Shown piece by piece: positions 5,805 through 5,938 of a DNA stretch of 5,938 nucleotides (its first letter is position 1; each line of letters opens with the position of its first letter). The DNA comes from a bacterium (lineage in GTDB: Bacteria; Krumholzibacteriota; Krumholzibacteria; LZORAL124-64-63), in contig JAASSM010000138.1 of the NCBI GenBank assembly GCA_021767885.1, positions 1-5,938 on the forward strand, given 5' to 3'. Made by a program: the position numbers and the translations under genes. The notes under the pieces are model-generated. The model did not search any database. It saw only the letters and a program-made list of their open reading frames with translations, and was not told the DNA's origin.

Positions 5805-5816
5805 CCCCCCGGGGGG
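5805..5816. other. C6G6 palindrome
   Basis: CCCCCCGGGGGG is a perfect 12-bp palindrome, preceded by GGGG and followed by GGTACC. Without a loop and without a T-tract it is not a clear terminator. The bases around it (5765-5827) hold nothing else I can support. Confidence 0.4.
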
Positions 5817-5827
5817 TACCGCGGGTC

Positions 5828-5938
5828 GCTGGCGCGAGGCAGCCCGGGGCACTGCTGTGAGGCGGCCCGGCGCATCGCCGCGAGGCCCCAACCGGAGCCC
5901 CGCGGCGAGGCCCCACCCGGAGCACCGCCGCGAGGCCG
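5828..5938. repeat. Tandem array of about 25-bp units, cut by the window end
   Basis: Two well-matched 25-base units lie at 5877-5901 and 5902-5926, sharing the core CGAGGCCCCA and then CCGGAGC. A third begins at 5927 and is cut off at 5938. More decayed units of 26 and 23 bases precede them at 5828-5853 and 5854-5876. The uneven, non-triplet period argues against coding. The array continues beyond the window, so its full size is unknown. Confidence 0.65.

Noticed and set aside
5801..5820. GGGGCCCCCC/GGGGGG as a GH16 terminator
   Set aside because: The palindrome has no loop and no T-tract, and it lies about 160 bases after the stop codon.
5659..5938. CRISPR array
   Set aside because: The repeats are directly adjacent and imperfect, with no spacers of regular size and no cas genes in view.

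Overview
This 5.9 kb window is very rich in G+C and densely coded. Two of its proteins carry lipoprotein signal peptides with a lipobox, one transporter is of the sugar:cation symporter (GPH) type, and the promoters look like sigma-70 promoters. This suggests a high-GC Gram-negative environmental bacterium. I cannot name the phylum from the sequence. The window reads as a small carbohydrate-use locus, most likely for a beta-1,3-glucan such as laminarin, arranged around a divergent control region.

Layout: positions 1-87 hold no gene I can support. Positions 88-196 are a striking nested inverted repeat: a perfect 30-bp outer stem enclosing a perfect 12-bp inner hairpin. It sits 6 bases past the stop codon of a GPH-family sugar symporter on the minus strand (203-1672). 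From 1673 to 1971 there is a divergent control region. It has two sigma-70-like promoters facing outward, each overlapped by a copy of the same 25-bp palindrome (1726-1750 and 1911-1935), with a degenerate 12-bp tandem repeat between them. On the plus strand follow a three-module, carbohydrate-binding-type lipoprotein (1972-3345), a ROK-family transcriptional regulator (3440-4708), and a single-domain GH16 endo-beta-1,3-glucanase-type lipoprotein (4705-5640) that overlaps the regulator by ATGA. The last 298 bases are non-coding and repetitive: three imperfect 35-bp tandem units, then a roughly 25-bp tandem array that runs off the end of the window.

How it may work together (inference): the GH16 enzyme cuts a beta-glucan outside or at the surface of the cell, the non-catalytic lipoprotein holds the polysaccharide or its fragments, and the GPH symporter brings the resulting sugar across the inner membrane. 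The ROK protein senses a sugar and represses both divergent transcripts through the paired palindromes, so the locus would be autoregulated. No SusC/SusD pair, TonB receptor or intracellular beta-glucosidase is visible in the window.
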